A DNA stretch of 64,000 nucleotides from Oscillatoria sp. FACHB-1407 (GCF_014697545.1 NZ_JACJSA010000017.1:62001-126000), one strand, 5' to 3'; counted from the stretch's first letter, positions 7,490 to 15,921 are shown. Notes: generated by a model not told the origin, from the letters alone. Numbers and translations are program-made.

Positions 7490-8260
7490 ATGCACCTCGA
7501 AGTTAACCACCTCTACAAACAGTTTCCGACTCGTAATGGTTCTGTGTTGGCGTTGAAAGATATCAACATGCACATTGAGGAAGGTGAGTTTGTCTGTGCA
7601 GTAGGTGCGTCAGGTTCGGGCAAGTCTACCCTGCTGCGTCTAATTGCGGGGCTAGAGACTGCTACAACGGGGGAAGTGCTCGTGGATGGGGTGCGAGTGA
7701 CAGGACCGGGCAGCGATCGCGGTATGGTATTTCAGCACTACACGCTTTATCCCTGGATGACGGTGGCAGATAACGTGGGGTTTGGGCTAAAGCTGCGAGG
7801 CGTGAGTGCCAGTCAACGGCGACAACAAATTTCGTATTATCTGGATGTGGTGGGGTTAACTCAGTTTGCCAAGGCACTGCCGAAGGAATTGTCAGGTGGG
7901 ATGAAACAGCGCGTGGCGATCGCCCGTGCCCTTGCCTCCTGTCCCAAGATTTTGCTGATGGATGAACCGTTTGGTGCGTTGGATGTGCAGACCAAGGAAA
8001 CCATGCAACAGTTTTTGTTAGAGGTTTGGCGACGCACCCACACCAGCATTTTTATGATCACCCATGATGTGGAAGAGGCAGTCTTCCTGTCCCAGCGGAT
8101 CTATGTGCTGACGGCTCATCCTGGTAGCATTCAAAGTGAGATTGCGATCGATCTTCCTTCAGAGCGTGACTATCACATCAAACGCAACTCTAAATTTCAG
8201 GATTACAAAGACGAAATCATGGGTTTACTGCGGGGAGAGGAAGTTGCTTTGGTGGGATGA
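7490..8260 (+). CDS. ABC importer ATPase (SsuB/TauB type)
   Basis: A 256-residue nucleotide-binding subunit with all motifs: Walker A GASGSGKST (39-47), Q-loop Q82, signature LSGGMKQ (134-140), Walker B ILLMDEP (154-160) and the switch His in MITHDVEEA. It energises the importer formed with the permease and lipoprotein upstream, and is the last gene of the guanidine operon. No strong terminator is visible before the dispersed repeat at 8400. Confidence 0.9.
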   Translation: MHLEVNHLYKQFPTRNGSVLALKDINMHIEEGEFVCAVGASGSGKSTLLRLIAGLETATTGEVLVDGVRVTGPGSDRGMVFQHYTLYPWMTVADNVGFGLKLRGVSASQRRQQISYYLDVVGLTQFAKALPKELSGGMKQRVAIARALASCPKILLMDEPFGALDVQTKETMQQFLLEVWRRTHTSIFMITHDVEEAVFLSQRIYVLTAHPGSIQSEIAIDLPSERDYHIKRNSKFQDYKDEIMGLLRGEEVALVG

Positions 8261-8399
8261 CCTGTGAGGTGTTGCTGGTCGGTTTGACAAAAGCTCACGC
8301 TGCAATTGATTCCTGACTGGCACGGATCAAACCGTGTGCAGGCAGAATTGGAAGATGTCCTAACAAACCGTTCAGTTGTTATAGCTATCGCCACTTCAT

Positions 8400-8565
8400 T
8401 TAACGTGAATTCGGGATAAGGATTTCGGCGATTTTAACCGCCGCTATCGGAGCAGAACCGACCTGCGTCGGTTCGTCCAATCCTACCTTTTCCGTAGTCT
8501 GCGTCGGCGGACTTGGTTCTAGTAGCCGCGAATTTATTCGCCGGGCTCTTAAACCGAACTGATGT
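8400..8565 (+). repeat. Dispersed repeat family B, uninterrupted copy
   Basis: A 166-base element starting AACGTGAATTCGGGAT, containing several internal inverted repeats (CGGCG..CGCCG, ACCGACCTGCGTCGGT, CGTCGGCGG), and ending GGCTCTTAAACCGAACTG. An inverted copy lies at 11005-11275 and fragments at 42586 and 48830. It has no coding capacity. The region up to 8739 also holds a small REP-like palindrome GGTTCGCGAACC near 8658. This copy carries a single CTAGTA, which is duplicated in the other copy. Confidence 0.8.
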
Positions 8566-8739
8566 TCATTTAGGGCAGAGGGGTGGGGTTGTGCCCCTAG
8601 CCACAGTTTCCGCTGTACCAATTCCTAAAAGTAGAACGGCAGATGGGGTAGAGGTGGTTCGCGAACCGCCTTTACAAAATCCTCCTGCCGCCCTGCCTCA
8701 CAAATTTTGTATACTACAATTAAGTTTTTTTAATCTTTC

Positions 8740-9114
8740 ATGACATCTACCCCATTTATTTATTTTTTTGAAGGGATTCCCGAAGAACTCAGCGATGTCA
8801 GTTTGCGCCGCAATCGCTCAACAGGCGTTCGCTCTGTGTTGTTGACCTTCAAGCAGTTGAAATCGATTGAACGGTTTAACAGTTACACCAAGCGTTTTGC
8901 CCAAGGGTTGCGATTGGTAGACAGTGAAGGAGAAATCAGTGTTGAACCGGACTCTGTGCAGTTTGTGTTTGGTGGTCCAGAAGGTGATGAGCTAGTGCGC
9001 GTCGAGTGCAAATTTGAGATTCAGCGAGAAGACCACTGGGAGCGGTTTGTGCGGTTTATGAATCGCTACGCCGAAGCAAATGGGATGGAGTATGGCGAGC
9101 GGAAGCAGACGTAA
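8740..9114 (+). CDS. psb28: Psb28-family photosystem II assembly factor
   Basis: A 124-residue soluble protein of the Psb28 family, which binds transient PSII assembly intermediates (CP47 side) on the cytoplasmic face of the thylakoid. The family start (IYFFEGIPEE, then V.L.RNRSTG) and end (WERFVRFMNRYAEANGMEYG) are clear. The middle (SIERFNSYTKRFAQGLRLVD) departs from the usual Psb28-1 sequence, so it may be the second paralogue, Psb28-2. No Shine-Dalgarno sequence precedes the ATG. An STRR tract starts four bases after the stop. Confidence 0.85.
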   Translation: MTSTPFIYFFEGIPEELSDVSLRRNRSTGVRSVLLTFKQLKSIERFNSYTKRFAQGLRLVDSEGEISVEPDSVQFVFGGPEGDELVRVECKFEIQREDHWERFVRFMNRYAEANGMEYGERKQT

Positions 9115-9117
9115 TTT

Positions 9118-9430
9118 GTTAATGGTTAGTGGTTAGTGGTCAATGGTGAATGGTCAATGGTCAGTGGTCAATGGTCAGTGGTTAATGGTCAATGGTCAGT
9201 GGTTAATGGTCAATGGTCAATGGTCAATAGTCAATGGTTAGTGGTCAATGGTCAGTGGTGAATGGTCAATGGTCAATGGTCAATGGTTAATGGTTAATGG
9301 TTAGTGGTCAGTGGTCAGTGGTGAATGGTCAATAGTTAATCGTCAGTGGTGAATGGTCAGTGGTCAGTGGTCAGTGGTGAATGGTCAATGGTTAATCGTC
9401 AGTGGTGAATGGTCAGTGGTTAGTGGTCGT
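9118..9430 (+). repeat. STRR tract, about 310 bases
   Basis: One of the two longest heptamer tracts in the window (TGGTCAA, TGGTCAG, TGGTTAA, TGGTGAA variants), beginning right after psb28 and in sense orientation. Between its end and the next gene (9562) I see only a plain leader. Confidence 0.9.
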
Positions 9431-9561
9431 CAGTTTCGGCAGAGTGTGGGTGTAGCATTGGGGAGGCTCACGCAGGGGGGAGTTGAAGCTGAGATAACTG
9501 AATGCCAAGCCTTGATTGAATAAGGTCAACGGTGTTTTATTACAAGGGTGAAGGAATTGCA

Positions 9562-10485
9562 ATGAAAGTAGCGGTCACAGGGGCAACAGGGTTTGTTGGT
9601 GGTTATCTGGTGAAGCGATTGCAGCAGGAAGGACATACTGTTGTCGTGCTGACTCGTGATGCCCAGCGTGGCAAGCAGATGTTTCCCTCAAGCAGCTTTG
9701 CGAATGTTGAGGTGGTGGCATACACGCCACTGGAGTCGGGAGATTGGCAGAGGGCGATCGCCGGATGTGATGGTGTGGTTAACCTGGCAGGTGCACCGAT
9801 CGCTGAGAGCCGTTGGACACCTGAGCGCAAGCAAGAGATTCTTGACAGTCGTGTGATTGGCACTCGCAAGATCGTAGAGGCGATCGCCCAGGCAAATCCA
9901 AAGCCCAGTGTTTTGATCAACTCATCGGCGATTGGCTACTACGGCACGAGTGAAACCTCCACCTTTGATGAAACGAGTGCGGCAGGAGATGACTTTTTAG
10001 CCGAGGTCTGTAAGGCGTGGGAGGCTGAAGCACAGGCGGTAAAAGCCTCTGGCACTCGACTGGTGATTTTGAGAACGGGCATTGTTTTGGGGATGGGTGG
10101 GGCGATCGCCAAGATGCTACTGCCATTTCAACTATTTGCCGGAGGTCCGATTGGCAGTGGTCGGCAGTGGTTCTCCTGGATTCACATCAACGATCTGGTC
10201 AGCTTGATTGTCAAAGCTTTGACAGATTCTTCCCTAGAAGGCACCTTCAACGCCACTGCCCCCAACCCCGTCCGCATGAATGAGTTTTGTAACGTGTTGG
10301 GGCAGGTGATGCATCGTCCCTCCTGGTTGCCTGTTCCCGACTTTGTTCTAGAAACCCTACTGGGAGATGCTGCCAGGGTCGTTTTAGAAGGTCAACAGGT
10401 TTTACCCAAGCAAACGCTGGCGACCGGATTTGCCTATCAATACGATACGCTCAAGCCTGCTCTGAAACAGGTTTTGGGTAAGTAG
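9562..10485 (+). CDS. TIGR01777-family SDR epimerase-like protein
   Basis: A 307-residue NAD(P)-binding protein of the extended SDR type. The Rossmann motif TGATGFVG is at residues 6-13, the family motif NSSAIGYYG (about 118-126) provides the Ser and Tyr region, and a C-terminal DUF1731-like end (LPVPDFVLETLLGDAARVVLEGQQVLP) is present. Bacterial members are YfcH. Plant and cyanobacterial ones are related to SulA/GC1, linked to plastid division, but the substrate is unknown. ATG 9562 is preferred over GTG 9532 because AAGGAA sits just before it. It stands alone between an STRR tract and a convergent gene. Confidence 0.88.
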   Translation: MKVAVTGATGFVGGYLVKRLQQEGHTVVVLTRDAQRGKQMFPSSSFANVEVVAYTPLESGDWQRAIAGCDGVVNLAGAPIAESRWTPERKQEILDSRVIGTRKIVEAIAQANPKPSVLINSSAIGYYGTSETSTFDETSAAGDDFLAEVCKAWEAEAQAVKASGTRLVILRTGIVLGMGGAIAKMLLPFQLFAGGPIGSGRQWFSWIHINDLVSLIVKALTDSSLEGTFNATAPNPVRMNEFCNVLGQVMHRPSWLPVPDFVLETLLGDAARVVLEGQQVLPKQTLATGFAYQYDTLKPALKQVLGK

Positions 10486-10557
10486 AGGTAGAGGGGTGAG
10501 GGTGATAGGTGAACCGTAAAGACGCGATTAATCGCCTCTCTCCCCTACTCTCCCCAC

Positions 10558-10812
10558 CTACCCTTCTTGCTTCATCGATTGCAGACGCTTATTGACCCAG
10601 CTAATAATGCCGCTGAGCAATGCCCCTGCCATTAGAATTCCGATCGCAGGAGTAAACACGGGTTCCCAAAGTTTGTACCAGAGGTCTAACCCCAATGGGA
10701 TCTTAAAGGTGTGACCCACAACGGCGATCGCTAACCAAAAGAAACTTAGCAACACTAAGAACAAATTAGCGACCAGTGCTAAGTTGAGCCACTCCAATAA
10801 TTTCTCTTTCAT
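10558..10812 (-). CDS. Small two-helix membrane protein, function unknown
   Basis: An 84-residue protein with two hydrophobic segments (LALVANLFLVLLSFFWLAIA, and FTPAIGILMAGALLSGII) separated by a hydrophilic loop with KIPLGLDLWYKLW, and a basic C-terminus. The ATG at 10812 has the Shine-Dalgarno GAAGGA at good distance. A TTG at 10836 would add eight residues. It looks like a conserved cyanobacterial hypothetical. Function cannot be assigned. Confidence 0.6.
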   Translation of the reverse strand: MKEKLLEWLNLALVANLFLVLLSFFWLAIAVVGHTFKIPLGLDLWYKLWEPVFTPAIGILMAGALLSGIISWVNKRLQSMKQEG

Positions 10813-11004
10813 CAGCTTTTCCTTCACAAATTTCAAACTTCTTTCTGAGAGGTGGTTCCGTTGGGATGACCCGGCTTAAGGGTTGATTATCGCGGATTGT
10901 GGAAAATACGGCTTTGGTCAGAAAGCTTAGGACAAAGGCAATGGGTCAAACCCTGATTCGGGGAGTTTTCTGACTTGCCTCCGCCCCATCGAATGTAGCT
11001 AACG

Positions 11005-11275
11005 TCAGTTCGGTTTAAGAGCCCGGCGAATGAATTCGCGGCTACTAGTGTTGCGAACACAAAGTTTTGCAATGTAGGGGGTTTGGGGGCTTCGCCCCCA
11101 AGAAGGGGTTCCACCCCTTCACCCCTTTCAAACCTTATTTTTTGCTGTACTAGAGCGAAGTCCGCCGACGCGGACTCCGGAAAAGGCAGGATTTGACGAA
11201 CCGACGCAGGTCGGTTTTGCTCCAATAGCGGCGGTTTTAACCGCCGAAATCCTGATCCCGAATTCACGTTAGCTA
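11005..11275 (-). repeat. Dispersed repeat family B, copy carrying an insertion
   Basis: Read on the minus strand this matches the element at 8400-8565 from AACGTGAATTCGGGAT to GGCTCTTAAACCGAACTG with scattered differences, but is interrupted by 99 extra bases at 11049-11147. The two copies are in inverted orientation about 2.5 kb apart. Confidence 0.8.
11043..11153. mobile_element. Family C mini-element (99 bp) with 6-bp target duplication
   Basis: TACTAG at 11043-11048 and again at 11148-11153 flanks 99 bases that are missing from the family B copy at 8400-8565, where the sequence occurs once. The inserted DNA is G/C-skewed with stem-forming blocks (GGGGGCTTCGCCCCC, AGGGGTTCCACCCCT) and no ORF. 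A relative lies at 57517. It is therefore a non-autonomous element. No clear terminal inverted repeats were seen. Confidence 0.65.
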
Positions 11276-11474
11276 TGGCTATAGCCGCCATCCAAAATCC
11301 AAAATCCAAAATTGCTAAAGGGTTATCCAAATCCCATTATTTCAAAAACATGGCTTTCAAAAAAACGGTGATGTTCCAAACCTGTTGATAACCTCTGTAA
11401 GACCCCCTGTAGTCCCCCTTACCAAGGGGGACGGCGACAGCCGGGGGTTAGTAGCAACAGATCTGAAACACTAC

Positions 11475-11511
11475 CAAAAAAACATGGCCGCCCTCAAGGA
11501 AGGACAGCCAT
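11475..11511 (-). terminator. Rho-independent terminator of the 60-aa gene
   Basis: On the minus strand, ATGGCTGTCCT (11511-11501) pairs with AGGGCGGCCAT (11494-11484), with two G-U pairs and a six-base loop, followed by GTTTTTTTGG. It lies 45 bases after the stop of the gene at 11556. Confidence 0.75.
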
Positions 11512-11555
11512 ATTATTCCAGCAGAACCATAGATTAGTTTGTTAAACTCTGCAAC

Positions 11556-11738
11556 TTACTTGTCAGCTTGCGCTTCTACCATCAAATTGTCGGGGTCAAC
11601 ATAGTGACAGGTAGCATCATCAACACAGATGAGTGCCCAGCCTGATTGATCGATTCCAATGAACTTGTATGAACCTTCTTGTACAAAAAAGCCTTTGTGA
11701 TTGCGGGTTTCTGGTTTAACTTCAACGTGAGAGAGCAT
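11556..11738 (-). CDS. Conserved-looking 60-aa protein, function unknown
   Basis: A small soluble acidic protein (MLSHVEVKPETRNHKGFFVQ start) with two cysteines (CVDDATC) and no membrane segment. It has its own terminator and an upstream palindrome, and AAGGA lies ahead of ATG 11738, so it looks like a real single-gene unit. A TTG at 11747 would add three residues. I do not recognise a named family. Confidence 0.6.
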   Translation of the reverse strand: MLSHVEVKPETRNHKGFFVQEGSYKFIGIDQSGWALICVDDATCHYVDPDNLMVEAQADK

Positions 11739-11805
11739 GATGACCAATCCTTATCTGTTTTAAAAGAGTGTGAAGCGGCGACTAGCTATAAACACTGCTA
11801 ATCAC

Positions 11806-11868
11806 CAACTTCACTGAATCTTATCATTAGATTTTCGGATGCATCATTAAAAATGATTAGTAATCATT
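11806..11868 (-). promoter_or_regulatory. AT-rich palindromic operator-like region, possible Fur box
   Basis: AATGATTAGTAATCATT (11852-11868) is a perfect 8-1-8 palindrome. Further ATCATTA hexamers lie close by (about 11823 and 11843). It sits 70-130 bases upstream of the 60-aa minus-strand gene. It resembles Fur-type operators (AATGATAATCATT core) but is not an exact match, so regulator identity is a guess. Confidence 0.35.
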
Positions 11869-11944
11869 GCATTTTCTAAATAACTGGTGAGTTTGATAAC
11901 CAGAATCCCCGCAGAAACGGCCCTAGAAATGTAAATTTTTGATC

Positions 11945-12367
11945 CTAGCTGCCAAACAACCAGTTTTGAACTCGTATTAACCCCTTCCAATTCGGTTTGC
12001 GGCTTAACCCATCTTCACAGTTCTTCTTAACTTCTTCTCGTAGCTCTGGGACAGCCATAATCAGCTGTTCGGCGATTTCAACATGCTCCCGGACTCCAGT
12101 TTTAGCCGTCTCCAGCATGGCAACCGCCAGGTTGACTCGCGCCTGCGGATCTTGTGGATTGAGCTTGACTGCTTTTTGAGCCGCTTTGAGAGCCTGACTG
12201 GGCTTGTTATCGAGTAGATAGAGCCACGCTAGACACGTCCAGGCGGGGCTACTTTTGGGCGATCGCTCACAAACCTCTTTAAACAGTGGCAGCAGCGTTT
12301 CTGGAGATTCGCCTGCTTGATAACGCTCAATGCCTTGATCGAATAGAGTTTCAACAGTCTCAGTCAT
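11945..12367 (-). CDS. Tetratricopeptide-repeat protein
   Basis: A 140-residue helical protein with about two TPR units in the centre (SSPAWTCLAWLYLLDNKPSQAL and AAQKAVKLNPQDPQARVNLA) and further helices either side. No signal peptide. Such small TPR proteins are adaptors. The partner is unknown. It follows the IscA-like gene on the same strand after 307 bases that contain a terminator, so it is probably separately transcribed. Confidence 0.8.
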   Translation of the reverse strand: MTETVETLFDQGIERYQAGESPETLLPLFKEVCERSPKSSPAWTCLAWLYLLDNKPSQALKAAQKAVKLNPQDPQARVNLAVAMLETAKTGVREHVEIAEQLIMAVPELREEVKKNCEDGLSRKPNWKGLIRVQNWLFGS

Positions 12368-12620
12368 AGGAGAAGCAACAGTCGGTTACGGTTGATACTG
12401 AACGGCAAAAAATCTGAAGAACTTGAATTTTAGCGGATTCTGGTTCCTGTGAGGGTGTCATTGATGACTTGCAATCCGCCTGTACCCATTCAGGGAGCCA
12501 GAGCATGAGTCATTTGCCCCTGCGGCTACACTGCTCAAGATCTAATTCCACAGTGAAAGAGTTGGTGAGGCATCAGCGCATTTCAGTTTCACAGCACATA
12601 AGTTTCACAGCGCATAAATT

Positions 12621-12651
12621 AAGGGTGAAAAGCAATTCCGCTTTCACCCTT
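12621..12651 (-). terminator. Hairpin terminator of the IscA-like gene
   Basis: AAGGGTGAAA(A)GC pairs with GCTTTCACCCTT, a stem of 12 pairs with one bulge. On the minus strand it is followed only by a weak T-rich AATTTATG. It lies 24 bases after the stop of the gene at 12675. Confidence 0.6.
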
Positions 12652-12674
12652 GCAATGAGACTACGACTGACGAT

Positions 12675-13031
12675 TTAAGAGAACGACTTGCCACAGCCAC
12701 AGGTTTGGTTGGCATTGGGGTTTGTAAACTGGAACCCGCCGCCAATCATGGCATCGCTGTAATCCAACACCAGCCCATAGAGGTAAAGAATGCTTTTTGG
12801 ATCACAGACGACCTTAAAGCCCTCGTAGTCAAAGACCTCATCATTTTCACGAACGTTACTAAAGTCTTCAAAGTCCATGACATAAGACATTCCAGAGCAG
12901 CCACCCTGACGAACCCCAACTCGCAAACACAGGTCTTGGTTGCCCTGCTTTTCACGTAGAGAGAGAACCTGACGAAGGGCGGCGTCAGTCATAAGAATGC
13001 CACGCTGTTGAGACTGAGTTGCTTGCGTCAT
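12675..13031 (-). CDS. A-type iron-sulfur carrier (IscA/SufA/ErpA family)
   Basis: A 118-residue HesB/IscA-type protein. The three conserved cysteines are C45 (GGCSGMSY) and C111/C113 (CGCGKSFS at the C-terminus). C35 and C76 are extra. It would carry or insert iron-sulfur clusters, for example into PSI or other plastid-type targets, in the cytoplasm. Cyanobacteria have two or three paralogues, and I cannot tell IscA from SufA. The Shine-Dalgarno region is weak (AAGGAGTCATTTATACC precedes the ATG at about 10 bases). Single gene with its own terminator. Confidence 0.9.
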   Translation of the reverse strand: MTQATQSQQRGILMTDAALRQVLSLREKQGNQDLCLRVGVRQGGCSGMSYVMDFEDFSNVRENDEVFDYEGFKVVCDPKSILYLYGLVLDYSDAMIGGGFQFTNPNANQTCGCGKSFS

Positions 13032-13473
13032 TGGTATAAATGACTCCTTAGATAGAGATCTTTATGTATGAATCTGAAATTGCGGTGCTACCAGAGTAAT
13101 ATCGGTAAATTGGGCTAGATAATCTGCCCCCACACTCTGATGGTAGCAATCTTCAGGGGTATCTTAACTGAGGAGTGTGAGAAGTTCTGAAATTAAGTCA
13201 TGGTTTAAAGAATTGTTTGCACTCTGCCCAAACCTTACATCTATGACAATCCCTATAAATCCTAATAGGAGTGGATGGGTGAGGCTTAAAAAAGCAGTAG
13301 AATCATAAGCCTTCTCATAGAGAAATGCCATAACTGACTATTGCCATCTGTCAATTAAACGTTGAGGGATGGAAGGCAATGTTTAAGATGAATAATGAGA
13401 ACCTGTTTAACCGGGAATACGGCTTGGTTTTCTTGTTAATTTGTTAGCGTTCGGATTATTTCTTGCTGAATAT
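13032..13473. other. Divergent intergenic region, nothing recognised
   Basis: About 440 bases between the divergent IscA-like gene and the DUF6930-type gene must contain both promoters. I see AT-rich stretches but no clear operator, repeat or small gene. Confidence 0.5.
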
Positions 13474-15102
13474 ATGACAGCCCTAAATCGCTCTACCCGC
13501 CGTCGGCTCCAACAGCTTCGTCAAATTCCTAGTGTGTGGGAAGGCGATCGCCGTGCTTTGGCTCCCCATCTTGCGATGGAGCCTGATAGTTCGATGCGGG
13601 GAGAGTGTATTTTGTGGGTCGATGGCTCCGAAGGGTTGGTGCGAGCAATGGATGTCGTGCCCTCTGATTCAGGACCAGAGGCGATCGTGCGGACGTTGCT
13701 GCGGGCGATGGAATATCCCCACAGTTCGACTCGTCCAGCTCGACCTCAAAAGATTGTGGTGTGCGATCGCGAGATTCAGTTTTTTCTACGGGGAGTGTTG
13801 CAAGAGTTAGACATCGTTGTGGATTACGTACCTGAACTGCCGCTGATCGACGAGATCTTTCGCGGGTTACAGGATGTTGCCAACAATCGCCCTCCACAGC
13901 TACCGCCAGAACAGGAAGAGGCATTGCTGAAAGCAGCTTACAAGATTTGGCAGGACGCTCCCTGGGATGTGCTGGATGAAGAAAAAATCATCTCGGTGGA
14001 GGTCAATTTCAACGATGTTGAAACGCTCTATGTCTCCATCCTGGGGATGTTGGGCATGGAGTATGGGCTGTTGATGTATCGCTCAGTTGATTCACTCCGG
14101 AAGTTTCGGGAGCGGGTGTTGATGGCGGATGACTCGCCTGAGGATCTGGAGGGTGCGTTTTTGGAGCAGGACTGCTTTTTCTTGACCTTTGAGCAAGAAG
14201 TCGAGTTGCCCGAAGATGCGTCCCCCGATCTCAGCACTTTTGAGGCAGAAACGGGAGTTGTGCCTACCTTTGGCAATCTGCACCCGTTGGAGGGGATGCG
14301 CCCAATTTTGTATGAAGAAGAGGCGATCGCGGTTCTGGTGGCATTAGAAGCGATGCACCGCTTCTTTGAGCAGCATTTAGCAGAATTGAACGTTGAACAC
14401 TTTCCACCGATTACAGGTCGCTATCGCATTAATAACCCCACTGATCCCAAAAAGAAAATTCCTGTCAAGGTTGAAACGATGACCGTTTTGGCAGAAGAAT
14501 TGTTTGAGATGTCGAGCAACATTGCTCTGGATGAGGCTGACTTTAATCTGGCTAATATGCCCATTCTGCGGGTTGACCTGATCCCCAGAGATGCCTTCTA
14601 CAGCCTGGGAGCAATGGCATGGGAGATCACCGATATTCTGCGCTCGACGGCAAAACACTATCAGGCAGCGGAAACGGAAATTGCAACCAACGGGGATGGA
14701 TTTCCGGTGATTTTGATTCAAACCTCACGACCCAAGGCGATCGCTCTTATTGAAGAATTGCAAGCCGCTGGAGGTGTCAAAGCCATCTGTTTTAACCCTG
14801 GAGAAGATCCCTACGCTGAGCAACGCTATGACTTAGGGATTTTGCAAACTCACAATGGCGACTTTCACCTGTTTGGTGAGTTCATCGAAGATGATCCCAT
14901 CCACATTGAAGCTCGTAAAAAGTGGGATCAACGCTGTAAGCGTACCAACGGTTACTGTGGGTTAGTCATTGCTAAAGGCTTTAAAGGCTCCAATCGTGGC
15001 AACCCAAGTTTGAACGACATGATGGCACTGTTTGAAGTGCGATCGATCTCGGCTAAGGAATTGGGCTTGGGTCCACTGGAGTTGTCGCTTCAGTTTGAGT
15101 AG
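13474..15102 (+). CDS. Cyanobacterial DUF6930-type protein, function unknown
   Basis: A 542-residue soluble protein without signal peptide or membrane segment. The N-terminal half (WEGDRRALAPHL, GECILWVDGSEGLVRAMDVV, KIVVCDREIQFFLRGVLQ) resembles the cyanobacterial DUF6930 domain. A second module (residues about 335-520) contains SRPKAIALIEELQAAGG and a polar C-terminus. ATG 13474 is preferred to TTG 13441. No catalytic motif is recognisable and neighbours do not suggest a role. An STRR tract follows about 12 bases after the stop. Confidence 0.65.
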   Translation: MTALNRSTRRRLQQLRQIPSVWEGDRRALAPHLAMEPDSSMRGECILWVDGSEGLVRAMDVVPSDSGPEAIVRTLLRAMEYPHSSTRPARPQKIVVCDREIQFFLRGVLQELDIVVDYVPELPLIDEIFRGLQDVANNRPPQLPPEQEEALLKAAYKIWQDAPWDVLDEEKIISVEVNFNDVETLYVSILGMLGMEYGLLMYRSVDSLRKFRERVLMADDSPEDLEGAFLEQDCFFLTFEQEVELPEDASPDLSTFEAETGVVPTFGNLHPLEGMRPILYEEEAIAVLVALEAMHRFFEQHLAELNVEHFPPITGRYRINNPTDPKKKIPVKVETMTVLAEELFEMSSNIALDEADFNLANMPILRVDLIPRDAFYSLGAMAWEITDILRSTAKHYQAAETEIATNGDGFPVILIQTSRPKAIALIEELQAAGGVKAICFNPGEDPYAEQRYDLGILQTHNGDFHLFGEFIEDDPIHIEARKKWDQRCKRTNGYCGLVIAKGFKGSNRGNPSLNDMMALFEVRSISAKELGLGPLELSLQFE

Positions 15103-15114
15103 TGCTGAGGGAAG

Positions 15115-15430
15115 GTCGTTGGTCAATGGTCAATGGTTAGTGGTCAATGGTTAATGGTCAATAGTTAGTGGTCAATAGGTTAGTGGTCAATGGTTAATGG
15201 TCAATAGGTTAGTGGTCAATGGTTAATGGTCAATAGTTAGTGGTCAATGGTCAGTGGTCAGTGGTCAATGGTTAATGGTCAATAGTTAGTGGTCAATGGT
15301 TAATGGTCAATAGCTAGTGGTCAATGGTTAATGGTCAATAGTTAGTGGTCAATGGTTAATGGTCAATGGTTAATGGTCAATGGTTAGTGGTCAATGGTTA
15401 ATGGTCAATAGTCAGTGGTCAATGGTCAGA
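15115..15430 (+). repeat. STRR tract, about 315 bases
   Basis: Heptamers (TGGTCAA, TGGTTAA, TAGTTAG) follow the DUF6930-type gene in sense orientation. A higher-order block TTAGTGGTCAATGGTTAATG is repeated many times. Confidence 0.9.
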
Positions 15431-15485
15431 GTCATTGGTGTCTTATGGCTGCTTGTTGCCTTAGATGTAGCTATCAACGACTAAC

Positions 15486-15618
15486 GGCGTTGCTGATCCT
15501 GGGGATGAATGAGTCGCAAGCAGGATGCTCACACTGGTTTAAACGATTCACCTGAAAGGAGTGTGAGCGTCTCTCTCCCGTCTGTGTCAAGATAACCATC
15601 CCTCTATTCAGCAACGCC
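15486..15618. mobile_element. 133-bp MITE with 8-bp target-site duplication
   Basis: Ends are perfect 11-bp inverted repeats, GGCGTTGCTGA at 15486-15496 and TCAGCAACGCC at 15608-15618, with similarity continuing to GGGATG. The 8-mer CGACTAAC directly precedes and directly follows the element, a target duplication. No transposase is encoded, so it is non-autonomous. GGCGTTGCTGA-type ends occur in cyanobacterial DDE insertion sequences, but the family cannot be fixed here. It sits at the edge of an STRR tract. Confidence 0.8.
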
Positions 15619-15639
15619 CGACTAACTACTAACTCAGCA

Positions 15640-15750
15640 CTCTTAGCCATTAACCATTGACCATTAACCATTGACTATTAACCATTGACCATTGACTACT
15701 AACTCAGCACTCTCAGCTATTGACTATTGACGATTAACTACTAACCATCA
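15640..15750 (-). repeat. Short STRR tract in inverted orientation
   Basis: TTGACCA/TTAACCA heptamers are the reverse complement of the other tracts. They are followed by GACGATTAACTACTAACC and a pyrimidine-rich stretch (about 15755-15790) ahead of psaD. Confidence 0.75.
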
Positions 15751-15921
15751 ACCCTTATCGTTCCTTTTTTTCTCTCTTTCTTCTTCCCAGCATAAGTTGG
15801 CTTCAACAGAGCCAAAACTCTCTGTTACGTTTTTTCTCAAGAACTGTAACAGATCCTCAAGAAGTTGGGATGTGTGCAAGGGGCGATGATAGGATTCCTA
15901 AAAAAGTTCAGAGAAACGTTC

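Noticed and set aside
4947-8260. Nitrate, taurine or sulfonate importer
   Set aside because: Only the superfamily fits. No nitrate or sulfur genes are nearby and the operon is under a guanidine riboswitch.
10887-11330. 147-codon minus ORF over the family B/C repeats
   Set aside because: It is translated repeat DNA, and the same frame is broken in the other copy.
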